Positions 1 through 10,917 of a stretch of 64,000 nt of DNA are shown here, in pieces. Source of the stretch: Malaya genurostris (Eukaryota; Arthropoda; Insecta; Diptera; Culicidae); contig NC_080571.1 in the NCBI RefSeq assembly GCF_030247185.1, forward strand, positions 251,135,771-251,199,770, read 5' to 3'. The notes below the pieces were generated by a model. The model was not told the DNA's origin. It did no database searches and worked only from the letters and a program-made list of their open reading frames with translations. The position numbers and the translations under genes were made by a program. Within the stretch, counting starts at the first letter, position 1. The number at the start of each line of letters is the position of its first letter.

Positions 1-917
1 GATCCGGTGCTTTGTTTGCTGGTTTGAGTTTTGCCCGTCTAACCGACACCTGGGAGGAAAAATCACGTCGGGGTGGTGTGGTGGACGAAAACATCCGGCC
101 GCTAAACGACAATGAGTTTTCTCGGAAGCACAGTCACACACCGGTCCGGGTGGCGTGGGAATGTTCATTATGTTGCCTATTTATCGACACTCTATCGGCA
201 ACTAGTTTTTCCGAGGAAATATTTCAACGCAACATGAAAGCGGAAATAGTCTAAGGAGCTTTTAAATCTCCCCAATGCTTCAGGTTCACATTCTAGCCGG
301 AAGTGGCATGCCGTTCGTCATTTCTCGTAAGTGGTTGCTCTTTTTCGAATGGCAAAGTAATTAACATCCCTACAGAAAATGAGTAGAACGTTGGAATCTT
401 TTTTTTTTAGCAACGCTCCCCCGGGTGGAATTCGTGTTTTCTGTGATTGCATTGTTCCAGTGCTGGCGGACGTGTCTTTAGTGCTGTTGTTTGATAAACG
501 TTTAAATATTAAACTCACAATCCTTTATGAATCATGAAAGCGGACGGAAGTTGTGTCTTTCAACCGTCGGACAAATGATACCAAGGCCAGTAGCGTGTTG
601 GAGTGAAGTGAGATTTCATAGCGTGTCACCCAACACCAAACGACAGAATCGGTCATGTCGTTTGTTTGTAGTTATTTCTCCTTCGTCGCCATTCGGATGT
701 TTGAGCATAGTTGATGCTGATTACAGTCGTCCGGACGGTGTTACGAAGGGGTTTTGGAATTATTACTCCGTTCGGGACAGATTTCAATATAGTACAGTTT
801 GGCTCAGTATGTCGTAGAACGCAGTAATAATTTATTTTAATGTTTCTAAACACTTTTTACCCGCACAGGTTTACAAACACTAAGAATGAAAATGATGAGG
901 AATGTTATCATTTTATG
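1..917. other. No recognised gene
   Basis: I see several short open frames of 60 to 100 codons on both strands, but none has a recognisable motif, and they overlap one another. There is no repeat here that I can match elsewhere in the window. It may be unique host intergenic or intronic sequence. Confidence 0.4.
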
Positions 918-1120
918 TTGAATATGACTTACGCCTTTTCAAAATTTGCCATGTGGAAGAATGACCAGAAGTAAATCGTGAATATCTCGACTTCTACTAA
1001 ATGCAACAACATAATTCATTCTCCATTTTATCAAAAATATGATCAGGAATTTCGGATTATATTTTCAACAATGTGAGATAACCACAAACAACTCAAGAAT
1101 TACATTTTATCAAACATTGA
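918..1120 (+). repeat. Dispersed repeat shared with 50325-50535
   Basis: The block begins near a CGCCTTTTCAAAATTT-like motif and continues through GTGAATATCTC and ACATAATTC. The same order of motifs occurs at 50325-50535, beside the histone remnants. The two copies are clearly diverged but collinear. The repeat's identity is unknown. It may be histone-cluster spacer or an unrelated interspersed repeat. Confidence 0.55.
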
Positions 1121-1324
1121 AAACAATGCGGAAAAGTCTTTACTTTTACTTACCTTTTTTCGCGTACGGACGACAGTTTTGAAGTTCTCAGTTGAAAATT
1201 TAACCGTGGTCAACATTCAATATCATTCGTCATCTAACACTCGATGTGGATAGACGAATAACCAACTACGACTAATTTCGATTTTATTTTATCTCTTATT
1301 CGCAGCTGTCTACCTACCCAAGCT

Positions 1325-2396
1325 ATGGGTAAAACGCGCCATAGATCCAAGAAGGATCCAAAAGATGCTAAGCGTCTGAAGCTAAGTGATGTACAGGTAA
1401 ACGACCGTTTGCTGAGTAACAACCAATACGCTGATCTGCCAGTTGATGCTGAAGAGGAACTGCAGAAGAAGCAAAAAATGCCGCCTTTCAATCCGTTTAT
1501 GTACCGGAGGCTACAAAATAACTGTTCCGGGTTTGAACCACTACAAAGCAGTGGAATTGTACATGAAGCAGACTAAATCGGAATACTTCACACACGATAT
1601 TGCCGCCAAAAAACTTACGAAGGTTGTACTTCGAGGACTACCCGACATGATGAAAGCCGAACTAAAGCAGGCACTGTCGGAGGCTGGACTAAAGCCTGTG
1701 ATGATGTTTAAAATGAAACGACACAACACGGACAAAAAGTAGCGAGATTAATTGTACTTGGTTCATCTGGAGAAGGGCTCCATCACCATGAGTCAACTGA
1801 AAACGATAAAATCTTTATTCCATATAATCATCGAATGGCAAAAGTATAAACCGGTACATCGGGATGTCACACAGTGCACGAACTGTTTGAACTACGGCCA
1901 TGGAGCTAGGAATTGCCACATGAAAAGTGCCGAAAAAGGTGCCGATTCACACAATACCAACGATTGCCTACTAGATGACATCGCTGTAAAATGTATGAAC
2001 TGTGATGGCGACCATCCATCTACTAGCAAATCGTGTCCCAAACGTGCTGAGTTCACAAAAATTCGACAACAGGCGTCCCGTAAACAATCAACGCCCAAGA
2101 ATGTTCCACAGAAGGATGAAATTAATTTCCCACGGCTCCCACCGTAGAGGGATATTCCAAATTTACCGCAACTTCCTCACAGCAATCCAAAAGCTTCAGC
2201 CGCTAGATCACAAAAAGCTTCTTCCTCCAAAACTCTTCCTGGATGGGGCAATAATTAACCACAAGCAAAGGATGACTCTGGTGACTTACAACTGATGGTC
2301 ATTTTTGAAACAATGACAACAAAACTACGAAACTGCAGAGCGCGGTTAGATCAAATCAACACCTTAGGTAAATTCATCATCGAATATGCAATATAA
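1325..2396 (+). pseudogene. Jockey-type ORF1 (gag-like nucleic-acid-binding protein), broken
   Basis: The start Met (1325) and the basic N-terminus match ORF1 of the intact copy at 54528-55685. About 70 bp coding for part of the N-terminal third is deleted near 1490, and the frame shifts. The middle part (1600-1740) carries the PRE_C2HC-like segment with VVLRGLPDMM. The zinc-knuckle part (about 1880-2070) keeps CTNCLNYGHGARNC, but the second knuckle is damaged where the intact copy has RCGKC. The reading frame is further broken by a stop near 2145. In the intact copy ORF1 ends by overlapping the start of ORF2, and the same overlap survives here at 2386-2396. Confidence 0.88.
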
Positions 2397-4153
2397 TGAG
2401 TTGGTTGTAGTAAATTGAAATGCTTGGCCACTCAGGAGCAAAACTGCTGAATTGTCCGACTTACTTCAGGAGAAGAATGCCGATATTGCTATTTTTACTG
2501 AAACTCATTTTAAACCTGAAATTTCTATTTTTAATTCCAATTACAGAATTCACAGACTCGACAGGACAACCAGAAGAGGAGGGGTTGCCATTGCCATTAA
2601 ACGATCCATTCAGCACAGGCTTCTGCCTGCCTTTAAATTGCAACTTATAGAAGCCATCGGAATTGAGATTACAACGACGATGGGATCCATCATCATCATT
2701 GCAGCGTACTGCCCCAAACATACAAATCTTCGAGACATCATTGAAGCGAGATCTGGCTATGCTCACTCGACGAGAGAACCAATTCATCATTGCTGGGGAC
2801 CTGAACGCACCATGAGCTGTGGGGAAACAGAAGACAGAATCGAAACGGATTCGTACTTGCCGAAGATTACGAAGCTGGACAATACAATATCCTCGCTCCG
2901 GATCAACCAACGCGACTTTCCAGATCGGGAGTTCATTCCATTTTGGATATATTCATCAGCAACATCGCCATAGACAGCTCTCCGTTTGTCTTCAACGAGT
3001 TCTCTTCCGACCACTTTCCAGTAATATTGAATTTGGGATCTTCATCAGAAACAGTGCCTATTCAACCTCGGAGGAACTATTATCGCACCAACTGGGTCCA
3101 AATCGCCGACCAACTTATTAATATCGATTTGCCACTAGATTCCCCGATGGAAATCGATGCGGCCATATCTTCATTGCAGCATTCAATCACAATCGCTCGT
3201 GATAGGACGGTTCCAGTACAACATATGCCGAGTTCCTCTCTTCAAATCGACAGTGTCACCAAGAAACTCATCCGACTTCGAAATATCTACCGGAGGCAGT
3301 ATCAACGAACTGGCATCCTAGATAAGAAGACTTCTTATAACAACTTAACTAGGATAATCCAGGAAAGGATATCTGAACTTCGCAACAAGAACTTCCAGCA
3401 AAAGCTTCGAGAAATTCTCCCACATTCAAAGCCCTTCTGGTCCTTAACGAAGGTGCACAAGAAAAAACCGAAGCCAATTCCTCCTCTGCTGCCATCCCAG
3501 GACGCAGCTGAAGGAATACCTTTAATCACACCTGTAGAGAAAGCAAATGCGCCAGGCCAGCAGTTTGTGTGTTCTCACAATTTAGGACTCAACATTGTTA
3601 GTCCACATGAAAAAGCCGTTGCTGATAGCGTAGCTGAGGTTGACCAATCAGACAGCTTGGTTCCTGAGGAAAGTAGAGTCACTGCGAATGAGCTGATGGC
3701 TATTGTGAAAAAATCCAAAAATATGAAGGCCCGCGGTTTCGACAACACATTCAACATTGAGCTGAAACATTTGAGTATTCGTTCATTTGTTTTCTTAGCA
3801 AAAAATTTCAACAGGTGCTGGGAGTTTGGCTACTTCCCTTCAAAGTGGAAGTTAGCTAAAGTTATCCCATTTTTTAAACCAAGGAAAGATCCTTCCTTTT
3901 CCATGAGCTATCGGCCCATCAGTTTACTCTCTGCCCTATCCAAGCTGTTTGAAAAGTCAATACAAAGTCAAATTCTTGCTTTCGCAGATGACCAGGATAT
4001 CTTACTGGAAGAACAGTTTGGGTTCCGGAAAGGAAGATTCACCATCCACCAACTCACAAGGGTTAACAACGTCATCCAGCGAAACAAATCAGTGTCCAAA
4101 ACGACTGCCATGGCAATATTGGATATTGAAAAGACATTCGATAATGTGTGGCT
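2386..4153 (+). pseudogene. Jockey-type ORF2, 5' part (endonuclease and start of RT), broken
   Basis: This is an AP-like endonuclease followed by the fingers and early palm of a reverse transcriptase. The start codon survives at 2386, but a TGA replaces a conserved Trp codon ten codons later. Around 2745-2830 small deletions shift the frame and damage the catalytic AGDLNARH segment. The SSDHFPVIL block (about 3004-3030) and the RT block with SYRPISLLSALSKLFE (about 3903-3955) are readable. The sequence is cut at FDNVW, where the I-like element inserted. The rest of ORF2 resumes at 6274. Reading through the junction gives a chimeric 445-codon frame (2943-4280) that is an artefact of insertion. 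Confidence 0.9.
4143..4153 (+). repeat. Target-site duplication, left copy (I-like insertion)
   Basis: AATGTGTGGCT occurs here and again at 6274-6284. The intact Jockey copy at 51637-55790 has a single uninterrupted version of this site, which shows the duplication arose with the insertion. Confidence 0.9.
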
Positions 4154-5662
4154 GATCTTCACATTCAAATATCTCGGGGTTTGGTTCGACTCCAAAGGCA
4201 CCTGGGGATGTCACATTAGGTATCTGAAACGAAAATGCCAACAGAGAATCAACTTTCTTCGTACAATAACCGGATCATGATGGGGTGCCCACCCAGGAGA
4301 CCTGATAAGATTGTATCAAACAACGATATTGTCCGTGATGGAATATGGATGCTTCTGCTTCCGATCCGTGGCGAACACTCATTTCATCAAGCTGGAAAGA
4401 ATTCAGTATCGTTGTTTGCGTATTGCCTTGGGTTGCATGCAATCGACTCATACGATGAACCTCGAAGTGCTGGCGGGCGTTCTTCCACTGAAGAACCGTT
4501 TCTGGGATCTCTCATATCGTTTGCTCATTCGATGCGACATTTTGAATCCTCTGGTGATTGAAAACTTCGAAAGGTTAGTTGAGCTTAATTCTCAAACCCG
4601 TTTTATGTCCTTGTATTTTGATTACATGGCTCAGAATATTAATCCTTCTTCGTTTGCTTCCAACCGTGCTCATTTCTTGGATACTTTTGATTCTGCTGTG
4701 TTTTTCGATACATCCATGAAAGAAGAGATTCATGGAATTCCGGATCACGTACGCCCTCAAGTGGCCCCTACTTTTTTTAATAACAAATTTAAAACAGTCA
4801 ACTGTGAAAAGATGTTTTACACTGACGGATCAAACATCAACAGGTCTACAGGCTTCGGAATCTTCAATCAGAACATCACCGCTTCGTACAAACTCAGTGA
4901 TCCGGCTTCAGTCTACGTCGCAGAATTAGCTGCTATTCAGTACACCCTTGAGATCATTGAAACCTTGCCCAAAGACCATTACTTCATTGTCACGGACAGT
5001 CTAAGCTCAATAGAAGCTCTCCGGGCAATGAAGCCAGGAAAGTATCCCCCATATTTCCTGGGGAAAATACGGAACACTTGAGAACTTTATCTGAACGGTG
5101 TTATTCAATATCGTTAGTCTGGGTCCCTTAGCATTGTTCCATTCCGGGAAATGAAAAGGCAGACTCATTGGCTAAAGTGGGCGCATTGGAAGGTGATATT
5201 TATGAAAGACCAATCTGCTTCAATGAATTTTTCAGTATTTCTCGTCAGAAAACTCTCGAAAGTTGGCAAACTTCATGGACGAATGACGAACTGGGACGAT
5301 GGCTACACTCCATTATCCCTAAGGTATCGACGAAACCTTGGTTCAAGGGGATGAACATGAGTCGTGATTTCATTCGCGTTATGTCACGGCTCATGTCAAA
5401 TCACTATACATTCAACGCACATCTCCGGCGTATCGGGATCGTGGAGAACGGGCTCTGCACCTGTGGCGACGGTTATCAGGACATCGAGCATGTCGTGTGG
5501 TCGTGCGTAGAGTATCGTGACACCAGGTCGAAGCTACTGGAATCCCTCAGGGCCCGAGGTAGACCGCCTGAGGTTCCGGTTCGGGATGTGTTGGCGAGTC
5601 GGGATAGTTTATATATGCTTCTCATATACCAGTACCTTAAACACATTGATATACAAGTGTAA
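4154..5662 (+). pseudogene. I-like ORF2 C-terminal half: RT thumb, RNase H, Cys-rich tail
   Basis: Readable pieces are the RT thumb (4154-4560, with VMEYGCFCF), RNase H (about 4813-5165, with FYTDGSN, VAELAAI and VTDSLSSI giving the acidic residues, and PGNEKADSLA giving the last one), and a C-terminal domain (5168-5662) ending in a Cys/His cluster CTCGDGYQDIEHVVWSC. A TGA at 4278-4280 replaces a Trp codon, a second stop sits at 5079-5081, and the frame shifts between 5081 and 5168. It is therefore inactive. It is homologous to the cleaner fragment at 17824-18496. Confidence 0.85.
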
Positions 5663-6265
5663 TGTGTTATTCCTCGCTCAGAAAGTATAATCTCCACCCA
5701 CAGGTTCGACACTAACATCCGCCCGATTCTCTCGATCCCCGTCCCTGTCCACCATCTTCATTGGAACTAACAAGATCTTTTTTTGTCACAAACCTTCTCG
5801 TTCCCCCTTCCCTGTCTCTTCACCATCTCGATGGCAACTAATTAGATCTCTATTGTTTTCAGACATTTTGTTCCCACATCCCCTTTTTACCCAGTTTCCA
5901 CAATATTTACTTTTTTTTCCATTCTCTTCCGCAACATCACCATCATCGTCCACGTTAGACCGCTCCAGTCGAAAACCAGCATGCGGGCCACCCGCCGGGC
6001 CTTCGTAGCCTGGGGGTGTTTCCCGCGGACCCACACGGACCGAAGGATGCGGCCAACATGGATATTCGCCATTTGGAAGACCCTCAACCAATATTCAATT
6101 CACCTCGCATGCTGAAAGCTGAATTGTCGAGAATCCACTACCGCGATACTACATTACATAATGATACTATTCTAGTTTTAAGTTAGTCGTAATTAAGATT
6201 AGTAAATACCCTTGGCATCTTAGAGCTTAAGCAGTGTGCCTAAAAATTGTATTATGATATTGAAT
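5663..6265 (+). other. 3' UTR of the I-like element
   Basis: This non-coding tail contains a GC-rich block (about 5985-6060) and the GGCATCTTAGAGCTTAAGC segment just before the poly(A). The same tail, in minus orientation, makes up the insertions at 60510-60814 and, in part, 62312-62372. Confidence 0.8.
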
Positions 6266-6273
6266 AAAAAAAA

Positions 6274-7162
6274 AATGTGTGGCTCGATGGCCTGGTGCTT
6301 AAACTGCATCGGTATAATTTTCCCATGTATCTTATTAAAATTATCAAACATTATCTTGCAGATAGAGCATTCCAGATTTCTCTGAATAATGCACTTTCAC
6401 AAAGATTTACTATTCCTGCTAGTGTGCCCCAAGGAAGTATCCTAGGTCCCATTCTATACAACATTTTTACATCAGACATCCCACCTCTTCCGGGTGGTGG
6501 TGTTTTGTCACAATTTGCTGATGATACTGCCATTCTTTACAAAGGTCGTGTCATTAATGCTCTGAAGAATAAACTACAGACAGGTCTGGACGCTCTAACT
6601 GAATATTTTACAACCTGGAAAATTATGATCAAAGCAGCAAAAACTCAGGTCATCTTGTTTCCACATTCAAGATCTCCAAAACTTGGTCCATCAGACGAAT
6701 GCCGAATACTATTCGGTGATGAGGTCATTAAACGGTCCGACGAAGTTATCTATCTAGGACTCACCTTTGACAGACATCTGATATTCAGGTCACATGTTGA
6801 CAAAATCGTTCAAAAATGCAGCATACTCATCAGGTCTCTGTATCCGCTGATTTGTAGAACATCTACTTTGCCTGAAGAATTAGATGACTGTCTATAAACA
6901 AATCATCTACCCCGCAATTGAATACGCAGTCCCTGGTTGGCGGGGCTGTGCACGAACACACAAACTTAGGCTTCAGCGCATTCAAAGTAAGATCTTAAAG
7001 ATGATTCTAAATCTACCCCCTTGGACAAGGACTAGTGAAGTACATGAGATGGCCTCCCTGGATATACTAGAACAAAAATTCGAACAATACTGCACGAAAT
7101 TTGAAGAGAGGTGGTCAATCTCTGTAATACAAATAATTCAAAATTTGTACGTATTAGGTTAG
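6274..7162 (+). pseudogene. Jockey-type ORF2, 3' part (RT palm and thumb)
   Basis: This continues the frame interrupted at 4153, beginning with the second copy of the target duplication. It carries the RT core GVPQG-like segment (here SVPQGSILGP) and the catalytic FADD box near 6515. A frameshift near 6880 moves the last 90 codons (6884-7162) to another frame. The C-terminal residues YVLG match the end of the intact ORF2 at 51860. There is no RNase H domain, as expected for the Jockey clade. Confidence 0.88.
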
Positions 7163-7435
7163 GGATAGTTATAAGTAGGTAGATATTTTATTATTAATTA
7201 AAATAAATATTATGATTAAACATTAGTATGTGAAACAAGAGTAACTAAAACACCTGTTATTAATAACGAATTGTATGAACAACAAAGATGAAAGGCCAAA
7301 GGGTCAAAATACTTGTACTGTAAAACGTTGATGTAATACAGAATAATATGATTAATAAACAGATATTTATGCAAAAACAAAATACTTTTCTTTCACCTAT
7401 TAAATATAGATTTAAATATGGCAACCCTGCACACT

Positions 7436-7665
7436 ACGTGAAATTGAAAAAAGCACGCTGCGAACGGGCCCAAGGCATTGGTGTTTTCTTCTTTCGTACT
7501 GCACGTACCGACGCGTATCAGTTTTGCATCGTTATTTTGAATGACGGATCTGGATGAAATTGCACATTATATTTCAAGACAATAAGAGTTTCAATATGAA
7601 TCAAGATTTGTGAAAATCGTCTAAGCCGTTGCTGAGAAATCGAAGCGGTTTTGGAGCTTTTATTC
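7436..7665 (+). repeat. Dispersed repeat, copy also at 36150-36440
   Basis: The block includes a run of motifs (GCACGCTG, GCACGTACCG, TCAAGATTTGTGAAAATCG, GCTGAGAAATCGAAG) that recurs in the same order at 36150-36440. It lies directly beyond the end of the Jockey copy. The second half resembles the common (CA)n-associated dispersed repeat of this window. Confidence 0.6.
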
Positions 7666-7871
7666 ACCTATATCGGTGCTTTCGGATGCGGAAACCGGGG
7701 ACTAGTAGCCCCAAAGTGGTTTATATCATGTTTTTACGTTTCGTTTTCGACTCATCAGTGCATCAGCATTTTATATTGAACTGCTGGCCATCGTCCTAGT
7801 ACCATGCGCGAGGGTGGTTTTAGGAATTTTTCGATGGAAAATTTGAAAAATTTGACAAAACTAAAAACATA

Positions 7872-8446
7872 CAGGGTCCGGCACTCGAAGTGTAACCAAC
7901 TTCAGACCTTCGAGCCTGGCGTCAAGGTAAATGCGACATATTATCGGGAAAGTATTCTGGAGGTTGCTTTGAAGCCGTGGACAGACAAACATTTCGGTGG
8001 CAGACCATGGACGTTTCAGCAGGACTCGGCACCGTCTCACAAAGCTCGAGTGAACCAAGAATGGCTGAAATGTTCCGAACTTCATCATGTCCACACAGTG
8101 GCTCTCGAATTCACCAGATGCGAATCCAATGGATTATTCTCTTTGGGCCATTTTGGAGAGCAAAGTCCGAACTAAAAGATACACCAGTCTCGAGGCGCTG
8201 AAAAAAGTTATTGTCCGCGAGTGGGCCAAAATACACCTGCAAGTCACATTCGGGCAGCTTGCGATTCGTTTTTTGACCGTCTCAAGGCCATAGTCAAGGC
8301 AAAAGGTGGTCATATCGAGCAAAAGTGAATTGATTCTTAATTTTGTATTATTTTTACACATTTTGTACTTTGAATTAAGTAAAAGTAATTTTCCAAACTG
8401 AATTTATGGCCTTCTCAATTGGTTACACTTCGAGTGCCGGACCCTG
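7872..8446 (+). mobile_element. Deleted Tc1/mariner element with 28-bp terminal repeats
   Basis: The ends are perfect inverted repeats of 28 bp beginning CAGGGTCCGGCACTCG (7872-7899 and 8419-8446). TA flanks both sides (7870-7871, 8447-8448). Only the C-terminal half of the transposase remains inside. It is an internally deleted, non-autonomous copy. The insertion site is precisely inside the palindromic MITE. Confidence 0.9.
7900..8292 (+). pseudogene. mariner-type transposase, C-terminal half
   Basis: The fragment has the block WTFQQDSAPSHKA, which holds the second catalytic Asp, and after a frameshift near 8060 the block SPDANPMDYSLW, which holds the third acidic position. The spacing is about 35-37 residues and the third residue is Asp, which suggests a DD37D-type (maT-like) enzyme. 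The frameshift makes the exact count uncertain. The N-terminal DNA-binding half and the first Asp are missing. The separate element at 8762-9538 encodes an N-terminal half that may belong to a related family. Confidence 0.8.
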
Positions 8447-8761
8447 TACAGACCTTTGAAATAATTTTATCTATCTACAGGGTGAAAATAGCTGGAAAAT
8501 TCGACTGATTTTCCGAGTCTTATCAAAAATAGCATTCCAGCCATTTTCACCCTGTAGATAGATATTTCAAAGGTCTGTATGTTTTTGGTTTAGGCAAATT
8601 TTTCAAAATTTCTATCGAAAATTTCCTAAAACCACTTACCACTTACTAACAAGATCTGACAACTAGATGAATTTAGTAGTAAGTTTTATAAAAATGTGCA
8701 CTTCGTTTCGCCATCGCCTTTGAAAAAATAGTCATGAAATTGAAAATTTTCACTAATCGTA

Positions 8762-9538
8762 AAGCTTGCTTCATTTAGCATTGGAACAAACTTTTGCTCA
8801 TTTTGTGGCGCTCCTGGTGGACGGATTTGGAAGTTCTTGGTGCCTACGTGTCGGGAATTTTGTCAGTTGCTCGTATGATTTTTGACATTCCGCAAATCGA
8901 CTGTACTTTGTAAACAATCAACTTGGAAGCCGAAAGAAGGAAAAAAATTGTGTACAGTTATTTGGAAAATCCATTGTGGTCTGCATTTAGGCTAGCTAAA
9001 CAGCTGAAATTGCCCAGAAATACCGTATGGCACGTTTTCAAACGGTATAAGGAAACATTGACGACGATTCGGAAGCCTCAAGCCAATCGTCGGAGTGGAA
9101 CTGTCGACCGGAAACTGCGTGGTAAAATTTTGAAGACGATTAAGAGGAATCCTAATCTGTCGGACCGTGATTTGGCCAGAAAATTCGGTGCTGCCCATAT
9201 TACCGTAAAGAGAACTCGACTCCGGGAGGAATCAACTCGTATCGAGCTAGCAAACAGCCAAATCGGACCATAAAACAGAATAGTGTGGTCAAAATTCGTG
9301 CTCGGAAACTATATGACCAGGTGCTGACCAAGTTCGACGGAGTGCGCCGCCTAATGAGCCGTGTTACAGGAAAAATTCGAGAATTCCTTCGAAACCGTAA
9401 CGAATAATTTCATCCGTATTTTTTCTTAAAAGTATGAAGAAAACGCTACATTTGTATACAAAAAAGATCTTGAATTCAATAATAAATAACTGAAATACAG
9501 GCCATTGTCTTTGTTCCAATTCTATCTGAAGCAAGCTT
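8762..9538 (+). mobile_element. Deleted Tc1/mariner element with TA duplication
   Basis: AAGCTTGCTTC begins the left end and its complement ends the right. The terminal repeats continue for about 30 bp through ATTGGAACAAA with a few mismatches. TA flanks at 8760-8761 and 9539-9540. The inside keeps the transposase N-terminus and the last 20 or so residues, with the catalytic middle removed. It is non-autonomous. Confidence 0.85.
8923..9407 (+). pseudogene. mariner-type transposase, N-terminal DNA-binding part joined to C-terminal tail
   Basis: Residues from 8923 form a helix-turn-helix pair typical of Tc1/mariner proteins: one centred on SAFRLAKQLKLPRNTVW and one on NLSDRDLARKFGAAHITV. A one-base frameshift near 9230 moves the frame, after which RASKQPNRT and KIRARKLYDQ can be read. 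The sequence then jumps to a C-terminal tail ending FLRNRNE with a stop at 9405-9407. The catalytic acidic domain is absent, so this is the footprint of an internal deletion. Confidence 0.8.
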
Positions 9539-9540
9539 TA

Positions 9541-9972
9541 CTGTTATAGCGGAACCAGAAGTCGAACCTAAATCAACTTTTCAAGGACTTTTTAAAGAAT
9601 ACTAAGACCTTTTATTTGCTTCTTAGTTTGTGAAATTCGGTTAAGAGATTTCCGAAAAAATTGAGTGCGCATTTTTTCATAAATTTGCACATATTTCCTT
9701 GTAACTCTGAAACCGGAAGTCAGGTCCAAATTTAATTTGAGGAAATTGTATGAGACCATAAGACCTTTCATTTAAATCGAAGTTTGTGAAATAATCGATT
9801 AATCTCTTAATCTCTGAGAAAATTGAGTGACATCATTTTTCACATACACACACAGACATTTTGTGATCTCGACGAACTGAGTCGAATGGTATATGACACT
9901 CGGCCCTCCGGGGCTCGGTTGTAAAGTCGATTTTCACAGCGATTGCATATTCTTTATGAGAAAGGCAATAAA
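9541..9972 (+). repeat. (CA)n-associated dispersed repeat
   Basis: This shows the standard order of this family: an ACCGGAAGTCGGA-like motif, TTTGTGAAAATCGG-like motif, GAGAAAATTGAGTGA, a short CA tract, ACGAACTGAGTCGAATGG, a GGCCCTCC...GGGC hairpin, and a terminal ATGAGAAAGGCA. Other copies or parts lie at 20918-21226, 28694-28830, 35336-35800, 36290-36690, 40557-44275, 60045-60190, 61143-61620 and 63140-63590. The family identity is unknown to me. Confidence 0.7.
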
Positions 9973-10572
9973 TGGTATCGAAAATTACTTTGCAAATAAG
10001 TGTGAAAGAATTCATTTTATTCTTTAAAACAAATAAAAATGTATGATTTTAGCAATCAAGAATGTTAGTTGAAATAACTAACAGGTTGAAGCTCAATGTT
10101 TGTAAATTCAAAGCACTACAAATATTAACTTCATCTAAAACTAATTTTTTTAAATAAATTAACTGTGATTTTTTTGTCGAGGAATTGACTGGAACGCAAA
10201 AATAAAACATTTGTTATTTTTTTATCAAAATGTTGTTTGAAACAAACTAATCCACTGAGAAAATTTACTCTCCTGTTTTGTAGTTTCAAGCAGCAATGTT
10301 GGGAAAACAAATTAGTTCGGTCCGTTTTTAAAAACAGGCTCTGGCTGTTATGAATATTTAACATTAACAGCTGATGTCGATAATTTCATGTTTAGACATC
10401 TGTCATTAATATTTAGTTCATATTACTTCCTATTTAATTTACACTGTTACACTGTTTTTTACTGAGTTAATTATGAGCAATTTTGTATTAACTATGCAGC
10501 ATTTACGGGAAGTTTTAGTTTTATGTATTAATTAGCAGAAAAGAGAAGCTGAAGCGCAACAAATCCTTGTGA
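9973..10572. other. No recognised gene
   Basis: The sequence is AT-rich, with short frames on both strands and no family motifs. A small hairpin (GTTAGTT...AACTAAC) lies near 10062-10080. Confidence 0.4.
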
Positions 10573-10917
10573 ATGTTCATGGTGATAATGCTTAAACTGA
10601 TAAATCATGTAGGGGATTGTCCGAATATTTATGATTCGAAGGTCTTGTTGTACATCTGGTGGAATCAAAAGGATGTTGTGTACTACGACCTGCTACAACC
10701 GGCCGATACTATAACGGGCGATCGCTATAGGCTGCAACTGATGCGTTTGAGCCGGAATTCAAGCAAATACATACATAAAGTTATTCTCCTGCATGACAAC
10801 GCATGGCCTCATGTCGCAAAAGTCGTGAAAAATATTTGGAAACGTTCAAGTGGTACATTTTACCGCACCCGCCGTATTCTCTTGACATTGCTCTTTCTGA
10901 TTACTGGTTGTTTCGAC
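10573..10917 (+). pseudogene. mariner (DD34D) transposase relic, 5' part
   Basis: Readable are the block YIWWNQKDVVYYDLL, the TGDRYRLQLMRLSR block, and HDNAWPHVAKVVK with the second catalytic Asp, followed in another frame by the LPHPPYSLDIALSDYWLF block with the third. This is the Mos1-like mariner family with 34-residue spacing. Several frameshifts are present and the N-terminus is gone. The relic is cut at GTTTCGAC, where a hAT-like element inserted, and it resumes at 14214. Confidence 0.85.

Larger units (their letters stand above)
4154..6273 (+). mobile_element. 5'-truncated I-like non-LTR retrotransposon with RNase H
   Basis: The insert begins inside the RT thumb region (YLGVWFDSKGTWG), runs through RNase H and a cysteine-rich C-terminus, then a roughly 600-bp 3' UTR, and ends in about ten A residues. 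An 11-bp duplication flanks it. Related copies in the window are 17824-18886 (same ORF, different 3' UTR), 60510-60814 and 62312-62372 (same 3' UTR). RNase H after RT puts it in the I/R1/LOA part of the non-LTR tree. I favour an I-like (MosquI-like) assignment but cannot settle the clade. Confidence 0.88.
1223..7376 (+). mobile_element. Broken Jockey-type non-LTR retrotransposon, split by a nested element
   Basis: This copy has the same 5' end, ORF1, ORF2 and 3' end as the full-length minus-strand element at 51637-55790. It starts near ATTCGTCATCTAACAC and ends with the shared AATAAACAGATATTTATGC tail. Both ORFs carry stops, frameshifts and small deletions, so it is inactive. A 2120-bp I-like element sits inside ORF2 (4154-6273). 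I could not find a convincing target duplication for the Jockey copy itself. It is older than the intact copy, judging by the damage. Confidence 0.9.
7814..8635. mobile_element. Palindromic MITE, interrupted by a mariner element
   Basis: The left arm GTGGTTTTAGGAA at 7814 and its complement at 8635 are the outer ends of a palindrome. If the mariner at 7872-8446 and one TA are removed, the two arms match almost continuously for about 115 bp each, through CAGACCTTTGAAAT and CTACAGGGTGAAAAT to a short centre near 8515. The unoccupied palindrome would be about 245 bp. This is a classic foldback MITE with no coding capacity. Confidence 0.82.

Noticed and set aside
1..817. Short frames at 12-254 and 527-817 as exons
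   Set aside because: No recognisable motif and no splice sites that would link them; both strands are equally open.
2461..2910. A 149-codon minus-strand frame
   Set aside because: It is the antisense of the Jockey endonuclease region, with no family match of its own.
2943..4280. A 445-codon open frame as a single gene
   Set aside because: The last 42 codons belong to a different element inserted at FDNVW; the target duplication proves it.
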